DNA from: Dichotomicrobium sp964540795
GTDB taxonomy: Bacteria; Pseudomonadota; Alphaproteobacteria; Rhizobiales; Rhodomicrobiaceae
Direction: 5' to 3'
NCBI GenBank assembly: GCA_964540795.1
Contig: CAZINX010000005.1
Span: 62,001-126,000, forward strand
Length of the DNA stretch: 64,000 nt
Shown here piece by piece: positions 41,894 to 53,359 of this stretch (positions are counted from its first letter, which is position 1; each line of letters starts with the position of its first letter). The notes under the pieces are model-generated. The model did no database searches. It worked only from the letters and a program-made list of their open reading frames with translations, and was not told where the DNA came from. The translations under genes were made by a program, and so were the position numbers.

Positions 41894-43357
41894 ATGAGAC
41901 TGCAGATGACAAAGCCCGTGCTCGCGGGCGCGCTTGCGCTCATCGCGGCCGCCCTGCTCGCCGCGCCCGCCCAGGCGCAGGGCGGCAAGGCCATGCTGAT
42001 CGTCGATTCCTCACGCAGCATGTGGGGCCAGATCGACGGCGTGAACAAGGTCGTCCATGCGCGCGAGGCGCTGTCCCGGTTTTTCTCGCGGCAGGAGGAC
42101 GCGTTCCGGCTCGGCCTGATGGCCTATGGACACCAGGAGAAAGCGAGTTGCGAGGACTTCGCGGCGCTCAAGGAGGTCGGCGACATCGACCCAGCCGTCT
42201 ACGCGGGGGCGGTGAACAACATCTCGCCGAAAGGCTCCACGCCGATCGCCGCAGCGCTCGATGCCGCTGCCAACGAAATGGCAAGCGAGACGGGCCGCAA
42301 GCACATCATCCTGCTCAGCGACGGGCTGGATAACTGCGAGGGCGACCCCTGCGCGCTGGCCAGCCAACTCGCGCAGTCCGTGCCGCAGATGACGCTGCAC
42401 GCTATCGCCTTCGACAAGGCGGGCAAGGCCGAGGAACTGCAGCAGCTCGCCTGCGTCACCGAGCCATCCGGCGGCGTCTTCAGGTTCGCCAGCGACCGCG
42501 CGGAACTGGATTCCGCGCTGGCTGATGTCGCTGCCCGCATCACCGCGCCGCCCCCTGTCACTTCGGCGCTCCCGGAGGATGTCGACCCCGATGCGCCGGT
42601 CCCGATCAAGCTGACGGCCTTCCTCTCCGGCAGCGAAGAACGCATTACCCGCGAAGTCGTCTGGAGGGTGTTCTCCGGCCGCGCCGGTGATGACGGGCGC
42701 TACAAGCTGCTGCACGAGCTGAGGGAGTCGCAGCCGACGCTGGAGTTGGCGCCCGGCAGCTACTTCGTGAATGTCGCATGGGGGCTGGCCCACGCCACCA
42801 AGCGGCTGCAAGTCGCGCCGGGGCAGCCCGCCCATGAGCAGGTGCTCCTCAAGGCCGGGGCCATTCGGCTGAATGCACGGCAAGCAAGCGGCGCGCCGAT
42901 TGATCTGGATGACGCCCGGTTCCACATCTACTCGGATCGCACCGACCAGTTTGGCAACCGCGAGCGGATCATCGCCCACGCGGAGGCTGGTCCGGCTATC
43001 CGTCTCAACACCGGCACTTACTACGTGGTCAGCCGCTATGGCGACAGCAACGCGATCGTCGAATCGCAGGTCGAGGTGAAGCCCGGCCAGGTCAGCGAGG
43101 TCATCCTTATCCATGATGCGTCCAGGGTCACGTTCCGGCTGGCGCAGCGGCGCGGCGGCGAAGCAATCGCGGACACCCGCTGGACGATCAAGACCGCGGA
43201 GGGGCAAGTCGTGGAGCGCAGCGCGGGAGCATTCCCGACGCATATCCTGACCTCGGGCCGGTACCGCGTCGAGGCGCAGCACGGCGGGCGGCTCTATGTG
43301 CGCGAATTCGAGCTGGCCGGCGGCGGCGCGCAGCAGGTCGAAGTGCTGATGCGGTAG
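41894..43357 (+). CDS. Periplasmic VWA-domain protein with three tandem beta-modules
   Basis: The 487-residue secreted paralogue of the preceding gene has a signal peptide to AQAQ (residue 29), a VWA domain (about 32-215) with a complete MIDAS: DSSRS (Asp38, Ser40, Ser42), Thr116 and Asp143 in LSDGLDNCEG. Cys pairs (CEDF, NCEGDPC) probably form disulphides. Three repeats of the same module follow (about 238-322, 323-411, 412-487). The second ATG at 41906 is an alternative start. The pair reads as a duplication in which one copy gained modules and lost its metal site. The function is unknown. Confidence 0.82.
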   Translation: MRLQMTKPVLAGALALIAAALLAAPAQAQGGKAMLIVDSSRSMWGQIDGVNKVVHAREALSRFFSRQEDAFRLGLMAYGHQEKASCEDFAALKEVGDIDPAVYAGAVNNISPKGSTPIAAALDAAANEMASETGRKHIILLSDGLDNCEGDPCALASQLAQSVPQMTLHAIAFDKAGKAEELQQLACVTEPSGGVFRFASDRAELDSALADVAARITAPPPVTSALPEDVDPDAPVPIKLTAFLSGSEERITREVVWRVFSGRAGDDGRYKLLHELRESQPTLELAPGSYFVNVAWGLAHATKRLQVAPGQPAHEQVLLKAGAIRLNARQASGAPIDLDDARFHIYSDRTDQFGNRERIIAHAEAGPAIRLNTGTYYVVSRYGDSNAIVESQVEVKPGQVSEVILIHDASRVTFRLAQRRGGEAIADTRWTIKTAEGQVVERSAGAFPTHILTSGRYRVEAQHGGRLYVREFELAGGGAQQVEVLMR

Positions 43358-43396
43358 AGCCGCAGCAGTTCGGATTGAACCGGAGCACGGCTTTTT
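43358..43396 (+). terminator. Possible terminator of the VWA operon
   Basis: AGCCG at 43358 and CGGCT at 43388 enclose a structured region with GTTC/GAAC, and five T end the element. The stem is short, so support is moderate. Confidence 0.35.
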
Positions 43397-43454
43397 GGTG
43401 TCGCCTTGCCGGGTGATTAAGACGAGAACCGGCTTCCGCTTTTCCGATCGCGCT

Positions 43455-44687
43455 TTATCGCTGATAGTCGCCGCGCACGAAACGCAGATTGGCGTTCGTG
43501 AGATCGGCATCACGCAAGTCCGCGCCGCTCAGATCGGCGCTTTGCAATTGCGCTTGCGTCAGGTTTGCGCCACGCAGCGAGGTCAGCACCAGCTGCGCGT
43601 TTTCCAGCCGCGTCACGCGCAGGCTCGCGTCGCTGAGATCAGCGCCCGTGAGGTCGGCGCGGTTCAGGTTCGAGCGGTCGAACGTCGCGTAGCGGAAATC
43701 CCTGCCCCGCAAACGCAGACTGGCGCCGTCTTCCGGCGCGCCCGCCGCGCGCACGACATCGGTATCGGTGACGACCAGATTTCGCGCAAACCAGCTCTCG
43801 GTGCTGCCCGTGACCACGCGGACACGGCCCTCGAACAGGTAGGCCGTGGGCAGGAAAGCAAACCGGTCGGCCTCGCTGGCCGGCGTGCCATACGGAACCG
43901 GGGTGCGGTACCGATCTATCGACGCCATTGCGCGGTCAATGCCCTCGCCGGGGATTGTCGCCACGGCGAAGGAAAAGAACATCGCCGCCACCCAGATGAC
44001 GATCATCGTCAGGAAACTGAGCGGATAGGAAATGATGCCGCGTCCCAGGCCGCTGATGTAGCTTGCGGACGGATACCGCAGAAAGATCCAGAAGATCGCG
44101 AAGACCAGGAAATCAATGAGAACGTAGGCGCGCTGCGCCGTTGTCACGTCTAGATCGTGGTAGGGAAGAAAAACGATCTGAAAATAGATCAGGAGCGCCA
44201 GAGGCAACAGCCACAAGGTGAGCGCCGACATCGCGTGGAGGAATGCGGAAAACAACGGACTGCGGCTTGGCCCGGCGATGGCTTGCACATAGAAATACGA
44301 ATGAAGCTGAACGCGCAGCCGATGCGTACGTTGAAAGGCGCGACCTTCGTGCTGCGACATGCGGTCGTGAAACTCGCGGGCCTTTCGCGACAGAGAGACG
44401 TGCTGAAGCAGCAGGTTGAAGTGCATCAGCAGGACGACGGCCGGCGCGAAGATGAAGAAGGCCCGCAAACTGATATCGACCTGAAGGAGCGGCAGCGTGA
44501 CAGGCGTATTCAGCAGCAGGTCGATGTGCTTGATGCCCGCAAGAGTGATGAAAAAATACGCGAGAACGGCAACAAACACGACCCACGCATTGCGGGCGGG
44601 ACCGCTGGCCGCGTTGACATCGTCCAGCAGAGCAGCGTTTTTCGCGTCGATGTCGCTCATGACCTCGCGGGCATAGGCGTGACTCAT
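43455..44687 (-). CDS. Membrane protein with C-terminal pentapeptide repeats
   Basis: The 410-residue protein has an N-terminal membrane part of about five hydrophobic spans (for example WVVFVAVLAYFFITLAGI, ISLRAFFIFAPAVVLLMHF and FLTMIVIWVAAMFFSFAVA). The C-terminal part (from about 325) contains A(D/N)LxxA repeats: SNLNRADLTGADLSDASL, GANLTQAQLQSADLSGADL, forming a right-handed beta-helix. ATG 44687 is the first sensible start (MSHAYAREVMSDID). Pentapeptide proteins often act as scaffolds; no enzymatic motif is seen. It converges on the VWA operon and is divergent from uvrA. Confidence 0.85.
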   Translation of the reverse strand: MSHAYAREVMSDIDAKNAALLDDVNAASGPARNAWVVFVAVLAYFFITLAGIKHIDLLLNTPVTLPLLQVDISLRAFFIFAPAVVLLMHFNLLLQHVSLSRKAREFHDRMSQHEGRAFQRTHRLRVQLHSYFYVQAIAGPSRSPLFSAFLHAMSALTLWLLPLALLIYFQIVFLPYHDLDVTTAQRAYVLIDFLVFAIFWIFLRYPSASYISGLGRGIISYPLSFLTMIVIWVAAMFFSFAVATIPGEGIDRAMASIDRYRTPVPYGTPASEADRFAFLPTAYLFEGRVRVVTGSTESWFARNLVVTDTDVVRAAGAPEDGASLRLRGRDFRYATFDRSNLNRADLTGADLSDASLRVTRLENAQLVLTSLRGANLTQAQLQSADLSGADLRDADLTNANLRFVRGDYQR

Positions 44688-44865
44688 TTGCGGGGCTCCG
44701 TGGGAGGGCGGAAACAGGGCTGGCGTTGCTCGAAACGGGAATAGCCCTTGACGGCACAAGCCGCAATAACGCTTTGCACCGGGAGACAGGCAATCTCCAC
44801 GGCGGCCGCGATGGTTGGCTATGAAAACCGCAGCAGACTGGGCCGGAGTTTTTTAGAGTAGGCGG

Positions 44866-47754
<2,889 letters not shown>

Positions 47755-48072
47755 ATGGACTTTGTCACGAAAGTCCGGGGCTTGGCGAAGTTGGGCGCTT
47801 TGCGTGCGTCCGACCACGCCTATGGGCGACTGGCCGAGAAAGATATATCCTATCTTCTTTTGGTTGCATCGCTTGATGACGCGGAGATACTGGAACGATA
47901 TCCCGATTATCGCCACGGGCCGTGTTTTCTGGCCCGGCATGTCTTCGATAATGGCCGGATCGCCCATGCCGTTTGGGGCCTTCCCGGCGCTTCGGAAACG
48001 GTAGCCGTTCTGGTTACCGCCTACTGGCCGGACGAAAATGAATGGGATGACGAATTCAGGAGACGGCGATGA
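47755..48072 (+). CDS. DUF4258-type putative toxin
   Basis: The 105-residue protein resembles DUF4258/BrnT-like small toxins: ALRASDHAYGRLAEKDISYLLLVASL (His as in the toxin core) followed by GPCFLARHVFDNGRIAHAVWGL and VLVTAYWPDENEWDDEF. Its ATG immediately follows the uvrA stop with no gap. The following small gene overlaps its end by 4 nt, the usual toxin-antitoxin layout. RNase activity is inferred from the family. Confidence 0.65.
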   Translation: MDFVTKVRGLAKLGALRASDHAYGRLAEKDISYLLLVASLDDAEILERYPDYRHGPCFLARHVFDNGRIAHAVWGLPGASETVAVLVTAYWPDENEWDDEFRRRR

Positions 48073-48284
48073 AGACGGAAACCTCGATCAAACTGGTCCA
48101 GCACGGCAACCTCGTCGCGAAAGTTCCTGTGACGCTCATTCACGATGAAACCGGTTGGTCGCCCTATATTTCGCACGAGGATATGCTGAAGCTCGATGAT
48201 GCGAGGGAAGCGCTTAAGCAAGGCGATATCGCCCGAGCGACGCGTTATGGCGAGGTGTTCGAACTGACGCCCGTCTCCGCCTGA
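48069..48284 (+). CDS. Putative antitoxin partner
   Basis: The 71-residue protein overlaps the DUF4258 gene by 4 nt. It has a short beta-hairpin start (SIKLVQHGNLVAKVPVTLIHDETGWSPYIS) and a helical second half (HEDMLKLDDAREALKQGDIARATRYGEVFEL). No helix-turn-helix is obvious. It is called an antitoxin from size and position only; it may instead be a short accessory protein. Confidence 0.55.
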   Translation: MKTETSIKLVQHGNLVAKVPVTLIHDETGWSPYISHEDMLKLDDAREALKQGDIARATRYGEVFELTPVSA

Positions 48285-48758
48285 ACAAAGAATATCCGCG
48301 CCCTTGAGTCAGGCAGCGCGTTCACAAAACGGCGATCACATTCCGCCACATTCATACGCTTAAAAGTAGAAGTGCGCCCGAAGCTGCAACCTTCGAAGCG
48401 CACTGTCGGCCGGCTGCGTTTGTCAGGTTGCCGCGTTCCTGGCCGGCCGGCACCAATTCCGCCACGAATCATGGCAGACACTCGCAATTAAGCCGCACCG
48501 CTGCCTCATCGGTCAACGGCCCCTGAACCATTTGCCCAGCTCGCCCACAGGTTGCGCGCAGCCAGGCGTGCGCCTGCGCTTTGCGGCGCAGCATTTCCTT
48601 GCTACAATTTGAGGCTTGGCTGGCCGAGCCTTGCAGCCCGTCCGGGCCCACGACGTCTCGAAGGCCGAACGTATCCGCGGCGCGCCGCCGCCTGCGCCGA
48701 CACCCTCCGGGCCAGCCTGAATGCGGCGCTCAGTTCATTGGGTTGCAGGGTTAAGCCT
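48285..48758. other. Gene-free stretch
   Basis: These 474 bases hold no convincing gene, tRNA, terminator or repeat on either strand. Short frames on the minus strand lack start signals and normal codon use. It presumably contains the promoter of the secreted protein at 48759. Confidence 0.5.
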
Positions 48759-49076
48759 ATGTTCAAACGCCTCGCCGGGCTGATGGCGGGCGCGTGCCTA
48801 CTCGGCGCGTCGACCGCCGCAATTGCGCATGATAGCTGGATCGCACGCGGTGAGTACCGCAATCCCGTCACGGGAGAGTGGTGCTGCGGGGAGCATGACT
48901 GCTTCCCTGTCGCGGGGAAGAATATTGCCATCAACGAAACGGGCTACGAGATCCGACATCTCGACGAGACCGTGCCTTATGAGCGCGTGCTGCCCAGCGA
49001 GGACGGCAAATACTGGCGCTGCCACCGGCCGGACGGCACGCGGCGGTGCTTCTTCGCCCCGCGTCCCGGATCGTAG
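48759..49076 (+). CDS. Small secreted cysteine-bearing protein
   Basis: The 105-residue product has a signal peptide (MFKRLAGLMAGACLLGASTAAIA) and a mature domain with four Cys in pairs, EWCCGEHDCFPV and WRCHRPDGTRRCFFAPRPGS, suggesting two disulphides or metal binding. Similar small periplasmic proteins with a CCG-HDC motif occur widely in Rhizobiales with unknown role. The frame is open upstream but ATG 48759 gives the signal peptide. Confidence 0.7.
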   Translation: MFKRLAGLMAGACLLGASTAAIAHDSWIARGEYRNPVTGEWCCGEHDCFPVAGKNIAINETGYEIRHLDETVPYERVLPSEDGKYWRCHRPDGTRRCFFAPRPGS

Positions 49077-49185
49077 CTCTGCGGCGGGCCACGCACGCTG
49101 ATGTGATCCCGTTTGACTGGCCAGCAATGGTCGCGAGCGCATAGTAGTTGGGTATCGCTCTCATACCCATTGATGGAGAAACTCT

Positions 49186-49707
49186 ATGCGCTTCATGCAG
49201 ATCATGGCGGTTATTGCCGCCCTCGGCTGGGCCGGCGCGGCGCAGGCCGGCGAACAATATGTCGACGAGACCGGCTTCGCCGTCAGCGGCCACGACGTCG
49301 TCGCCTACTTCGAGCTTGAGCAGGCCCGGGTCGGCGAGCCGCAGCCGGAAGCCGTGCCGGGCCGTAAGGACATAACGGCGGACTATAACGGCGCGACCTG
49401 GGCGTTCGCCACTGAAGCGAACCGCGAGAAATTCGTCGCCAACCCCGAGAAATACGTCCCGGCCTATGACGGCCATTGCGCCTACGGCGTCGCCAAGGGC
49501 GGCAAGGTCCCGGCCAACCCGGACCTGTGGCGCATCGTTGACGGCAAGCTCTACCTGAACATCACGGAGAACGTCGTCGGCTTCTGGGAAGAAGACATCG
49601 ACGGCAATATCGCGCGCGCCCAGTCCAACTGGCCGGGTCTTGCGGACAACCCGGCATCCGAGCGCACGATCCCCATGTTCACCTCCGACGCGCCGGCCGC
49701 GGGCTGA
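49186..49707 (+). CDS. Secreted YHS-domain protein
   Basis: The 173-residue protein has a signal peptide ending near AQAG (residue 22) and a YHS-like module: SGHDVVAYFE...YNGATWAFATEANREKFVANPEKYVPAYDGHCAYGVAKGGKV. YHS domains often bind metals; this periplasmic form is common but uncharacterised. ATG 49186 follows GATGGAGAAA. It is separated by 345 nt from thiC, with the riboswitch between. Confidence 0.83.
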   Translation: MRFMQIMAVIAALGWAGAAQAGEQYVDETGFAVSGHDVVAYFELEQARVGEPQPEAVPGRKDITADYNGATWAFATEANREKFVANPEKYVPAYDGHCAYGVAKGGKVPANPDLWRIVDGKLYLNITENVVGFWEEDIDGNIARAQSNWPGLADNPASERTIPMFTSDAPAAG

Positions 49708-49859
49708 TTGCGCGGCGGCCGTGTCCGAGGCGTTGCGTCTCCCCTCTCCCCTGCGCGGCGTCTTGGCCCGTGAAACCGGCCGCCAAGCAGGCGCCGTCTG
49801 CGCACCCGGATTTTTTCGGTGTCGCGCGGACGGCGCTCCTTGTGTTACCGTTTCTGATA

Positions 49860-49951
49860 CCGAGGGGGGCCTGCGGCAGCAGGCTGAGACCGGATTAATG
49901 CCGTCCGGCGACCCTTTGAACCTGATCCGGGTCATGCCGGCGCAGGGACGG
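49860..49951 (+). promoter_or_regulatory. TPP (THI-box) riboswitch
   Basis: The element has the conserved GGGGGGCC, CAGGCTGAGA, CCCTTTGAACCTGATC and CGGGTCATGCCGGCG blocks of the thiamine pyrophosphate aptamer in order. It ends about 100 nt before the thiC ATG, so TPP binding should lower thiC expression. No other ORF lies between. Confidence 0.93.
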
Positions 49952-50053
49952 ACAGCGGGTATCGCTCGCCTATAGCCGCCTGCCTAGCCAAAACACCCCG
50001 GATCTGCCCACGCCCTGCAATCGCGGGCCGCACAACGATAATGGGAGATCGCG

Positions 50054-51913
50054 ATGAACGTTCACGACAAGTCGCTTACGCCGAAGGTTACGACCGGCGC
50101 GCTGCCCGCGAGCAGGAAGGTCTACAGCGCGCGGGAAGGCCGCGCGGATATCGCGGTGCCGCTGCGCGAGATCGCGCTGTCGGACCCGGACCAGCCCGCC
50201 TTTCACGTGTATGACACCTCCGGCCCGTACACGGACGAGAGGGTCGAGATCGACGTTGAGAAGGGTCTCCCCCGCGCGCGGCAGGCATGGATCGAGGCGC
50301 GCGGCGGCGTCGAGCGCTACGAAGGCCGCGACGTCAGGCCGGAGGACAACGGCAACGTCACCGGCGACCGCCTCGCCCGCGACTTCCCGAACAAACAGCA
50401 GCCGCTGCGCGGCACGGGCGACAAACCGCTGACGCAAATGGACTGCGCGCGCGCCGGCATCATCACCGACGAGATGGTCTACATCGCCCATCGCGAGAAC
50501 CTCGGCCGCCAGCAGATGCTGGAGCGCGCGGAAACCGCGCTCGCCGACGGCGAGAGCTTCGGCGCGGCGATCCCGCCCTTCATCACACCGGAATTCGTGC
50601 GCGACGAGGTGGCGCGTGGCCGCGCGGTCATCCCCGCGAACATCAACCACCCCGAGCTTGAGCCGATGATCATCGGCCGCAACTTCCTGACCAAGGTGAA
50701 CGCCAATATCGGCAACTCGGCTGTTACCTCCTCGGTCGAGGAAGAAGTCGAGAAGATGGTCTGGGCCACGCGCTGGGGCGCGGACACGGTGATGGACCTG
50801 TCGACGGGCCGCAACATCCACAACACGCGCGAGTGGATCCTGCGCAATTCGCCGGTCCCGATCGGCACGGTCCCGATCTACCAGGCGCTGGAGAAGGTCG
50901 GCGGTGACCCGGTCAAGCTGGACTGGGAGGTCTACAAGGATACGCTGATCGAGCAGTGCGAGCAGGGCGTGGACTACTTCACCATCCATGCCGGCGTGCG
51001 GCTGGCTTATGTGCCGATGACCGCGAAACGCATGACCGGCATCGTCTCGCGTGGCGGCTCCATCATGGCGAAGTGGTGCCTGGCCGGGCACAAGGAGAGC
51101 TTCCTCTACGAGCGCTTCGACGAGATTTGCGACATCATGCGCCAGTATGATGTGACGTTCAGCTTGGGCGACGGCCTGCGCCCCGGCTCGATCTACGACG
51201 CCAACGACGAGGCGCAGTTCGCCGAGCTGGAGACGCTGGGCGAGCTGACCAAGGTGGCGTGGGACAAGGGCTGCCAGGTGATGATCGAGGGGCCGGGCCA
51301 TGTCCCGATGCACAAGATCAAGGTGAATGTCGAGAAGCAGCTTGAGGCGTGCGGCGAGGCGCCGTTCTACACGCTTGGGCCGCTGACGACCGACATCGCG
51401 CCGGGCTACGACCACATCACCAGCGCGATCGGCGCGGCGATGATCGGCTGGTTTGGCACGGCGATGCTCTGCTACGTCACGCCGAAGGAGCATCTGGGCC
51501 TGCCCAACCGCGACGACGTGAAGGAAGGCGTGATCGCTTACAAGATCGCGGCCCACGCGGCGGACCTGGCGAAGGGTCACCCGGCGGCGCAGCTTCGCGA
51601 CGATGCGCTGTCAAAGGCGCGGTTCGAGTTCCGCTGGGAGGACCAGTTCAATCTCGGCCTCGATCCGGACACCGCGCGGACCTACCACGATGAGACGCTG
51701 CCCAAGGACGCGCACAAGGTGGCGCATTTCTGCTCGATGTGCGGGCCGAAGTTCTGCTCGATGGAGATCACCCAGCAGGTGCGCGATTATGCGGCGAAGC
51801 TGAACGCGCCGGTGGAGGATGCGCGCGACAAGGGCATGGAAGAGATGAGCGAGAAGTTTCGCGAGATGGGCGAGAAGCTGTATGTTGAAGAGCCGGGCGA
51901 CGAGCGCGCCTGA
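50054..51913 (+). CDS. thiC: Phosphomethylpyrimidine synthase ThiC
   Basis: The 619-residue radical-SAM enzyme makes HMP-phosphate from AIR for thiamine. It has the C-terminal 4Fe-4S motif CSMCGPKFC, the N-terminal ThiC-associated region and the TIM core (ENLGRQQMLERA, PGHVPMHKI, TPKEHLGLPNRDDVKEG). It is controlled by the TPP riboswitch upstream and is followed by a DUF433 gene 20 nt on. Confidence 0.97.
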   Translation: MNVHDKSLTPKVTTGALPASRKVYSAREGRADIAVPLREIALSDPDQPAFHVYDTSGPYTDERVEIDVEKGLPRARQAWIEARGGVERYEGRDVRPEDNGNVTGDRLARDFPNKQQPLRGTGDKPLTQMDCARAGIITDEMVYIAHRENLGRQQMLERAETALADGESFGAAIPPFITPEFVRDEVARGRAVIPANINHPELEPMIIGRNFLTKVNANIGNSAVTSSVEEEVEKMVWATRWGADTVMDLSTGRNIHNTREWILRNSPVPIGTVPIYQALEKVGGDPVKLDWEVYKDTLIEQCEQGVDYFTIHAGVRLAYVPMTAKRMTGIVSRGGSIMAKWCLAGHKESFLYERFDEICDIMRQYDVTFSLGDGLRPGSIYDANDEAQFAELETLGELTKVAWDKGCQVMIEGPGHVPMHKIKVNVEKQLEACGEAPFYTLGPLTTDIAPGYDHITSAIGAAMIGWFGTAMLCYVTPKEHLGLPNRDDVKEGVIAYKIAAHAADLAKGHPAAQLRDDALSKARFEFRWEDQFNLGLDPDTARTYHDETLPKDAHKVAHFCSMCGPKFCSMEITQQVRDYAAKLNAPVEDARDKGMEEMSEKFREMGEKLYVEEPGDERA

Positions 51914-51933
51914 TTTTTTGGCAGGGGACGACA

Positions 51934-52164
51934 ATGCCCGAACTTTCCGAGCGGATCACGATCGATCCCGGCGTTTGCGGCGGCAGGCCCTGTATTCGGG
52001 GCCTGCGCATCCGTGTGGCCGATGTTCTCGACATGCTCGCGGGCGGCGCGACGCGTGCGGAGATATTGGCCGACTATCCTTATCTGGAGGATGAGGACAT
52101 TACCGCCGCGCTGGAGTACGCGGCGCGCGCAACTGACCACCCGGTCATCAGCGCCGCCGAGTGA
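51934..52164 (+). CDS. DUF433 antitoxin
   Basis: The 76-residue protein carries the whole DUF433 module: RITIDPGVCGGRPCIRGLRIRVADVLDMLAGGATRAEILADYPYLEDEDITAALEYAA. These proteins pair with DUF5615 PIN-like toxins. The start is ATG 51934 with AGGGG just upstream. Its stop overlaps the start of a broken DUF5615-type toxin gene by one base (TGATG). It may still be active or be a leftover. Confidence 0.82.
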   Translation: MPELSERITIDPGVCGGRPCIRGLRIRVADVLDMLAGGATRAEILADYPYLEDEDITAALEYAARATDHPVISAAE

Positions 52165-52259
52165 TGCGGTTCATTGTCGATACGAATTTGCCGCCCGCCC
52201 TCAGTGATTGTTGTGATCTGGATAGCTTTGCGTTTCGCTTTCAACAGACGGGAAATTGA
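52164..52259 (+). pseudogene. Truncated DUF5615-type PIN-like toxin
   Basis: The frame starts MRFIVDTNLPPALS, exactly the N-terminus of DUF5615 toxins with the acidic Asp-x-N-L-P-P active-site start. It then runs into unrelated sequence (DCCDLDSFAFRFQQ) and stops after 31 codons; full-length proteins have about 100-120. Composition turns AT-rich right at the break, so an inserted or recombined segment (52206 to about 53330) removed the rest. Confidence 0.75.
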
Positions 52260-52310
52260 CTCGTTCTGTGAATCATGGTGTTCAGAGACTACACATTGTC
52301 GGAGGGAAGA

Positions 52311-52631
52311 ATGCCAGATTCACAGGGTCGCACACGCGAAAACGAATTTGCCGAGCTCATACTTCAAATTTTGCAAGAAAAACCCTCAGGAGAGGCTTCA
52401 TTCAGCGAGCTTATTGAGGAGATTCGCCATCGCATGGCGCTAACAGAAGAAGATAAAAAACCATCGGAGACTCGTCCTGGGGAACAGATTTGGGAGCAGC
52501 GCGTGAGGAACATAACCTCACATAAAGACTCACAGAAAAACTACATATACGAAGGCTATTTAGAGCCAGTGCCAGACGGTCTTAGAATAACGGAACTGGG
52601 GAAAGACAAACCTCAAGGCGAGCTATTTTAG
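52311..52631 (+). CDS. Small winged-helix-like protein of an AT-rich island
   Basis: The 106-residue protein is helical and charged: SQGRTRENEFAELILQILQEKPSGEASFSELIEEIRHRM then EQIWEQRVRNITSHKDSQKNYIYEGYLEPVPDGLRITELG, which resembles the winged-helix domain found in some restriction endonucleases and regulators. ATG 52311 has GGAGG 5 nt upstream. Its stop overlaps that of the methyltransferase gene (convergent, 4 nt). It may be a regulator or reduced nuclease of the unit; this is only a reading of pattern. Confidence 0.6.
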   Translation: MPDSQGRTRENEFAELILQILQEKPSGEASFSELIEEIRHRMALTEEDKKPSETRPGEQIWEQRVRNITSHKDSQKNYIYEGYLEPVPDGLRITELGKDKPQGELF

Positions 52632-53224
52632 CCGTATTTTCTCTTGTAGCCAGGTGGAATCCACTTTAGCTCGGTTCCATTTGGTGCGTTCTTGTCCCAA
52701 ACAAACCAGGCGTAGGCGGTTGTACCGCTTCCTTTACGTTTGACCCCAGTGGGATAAAAGGTGATCCGCTCGCTAAAGACCCAGACTCGGCTTGGGGGGC
52801 AGACTGAAAAAATTGTTCTGGTCCTGTTCGCGCCTTCGAGAAAGGCTAACCTGAGAAGAAGTGCGAACTTTCGGTTCGCTTGTCGAACGCCACTCCGGAC
52901 AAACCCTTCCGCGCAGTTATAAGGAGGGTTAGTGATTATATTGTCAGCACGATGTGGCGGCGTGAGAAAGTCAATCCCTGTATCGCCATATCCGCGCTCA
53001 TATAAATCAGAGCTGATTACTGGCGAACCCGATTGCTCCAACACCTTTGACATTGCGCCATCACCGCAGGCACATTCCCATATATCACCCGAGAATTTCT
53101 CATTATCGACGAGCGCGAATGTCGCCCATTGTGGAGTTGGAAAGAAATCAGGGCCGTCTAAATCAGCAAAACGCTTTAATGTTGGCTTGTGTCCACCATT
53201 CAAATTGTAGGTCGCATCTGGCAT
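52628..53224 (-). CDS. Small N6-adenine-type DNA methyltransferase
   Basis: The 198-residue protein has the two core motifs: SAM-binding ECACGDGAMSKVL (residues 50-62) and catalytic NIITNPPYNCAEGF (NPPY at 99-102), with FFPTPQWATFALVDN ahead of them. It lacks a separate target-recognition domain, like phage or plasmid orphan methyltransferases. A strong site (GGAGGAGG) precedes ATG 53224. AT-richer than the host; it is convergent with the small winged-helix protein. It could be a modification enzyme of a reduced R-M system, an orphan, or a phage relic. Confidence 0.8.
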   Translation of the reverse strand: MPDATYNLNGGHKPTLKRFADLDGPDFFPTPQWATFALVDNEKFSGDIWECACGDGAMSKVLEQSGSPVISSDLYERGYGDTGIDFLTPPHRADNIITNPPYNCAEGFVRSGVRQANRKFALLLRLAFLEGANRTRTIFSVCPPSRVWVFSERITFYPTGVKRKGSGTTAYAWFVWDKNAPNGTELKWIPPGYKRKYG

Positions 53225-53296
53225 GGCTTTTCCTCCTCCAAGGAAAGGCTAGCAGAATCGGCGAGTCGGGCAACATCCGTAATCGAGATATTGATA

Positions 53297-53317
53297 GGTG
53301 AGTCATTTTGACTCACC
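53297..53317. repeat. GAGTC/GACTC palindrome upstream of the methyltransferase
   Basis: GGTGAGTCA and TGACTCACC form a perfect 9-bp inverted repeat with a TTT centre, followed by CCGCGTTTTT. It may be an operator or terminator-like hairpin. It is very like the repeat at 21501-21517. Confidence 0.6.
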
Positions 53318-53359
53318 CCGCGTTTTTCTCATATCTCCTTCTGTACCGCTGACGAGGCG

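Noticed and set aside
48469..48651. Minus-strand 60-codon frame in the gap after the DUF4258 pair
   Set aside because: No start signal, unusual residue mix and no support from neighbours.
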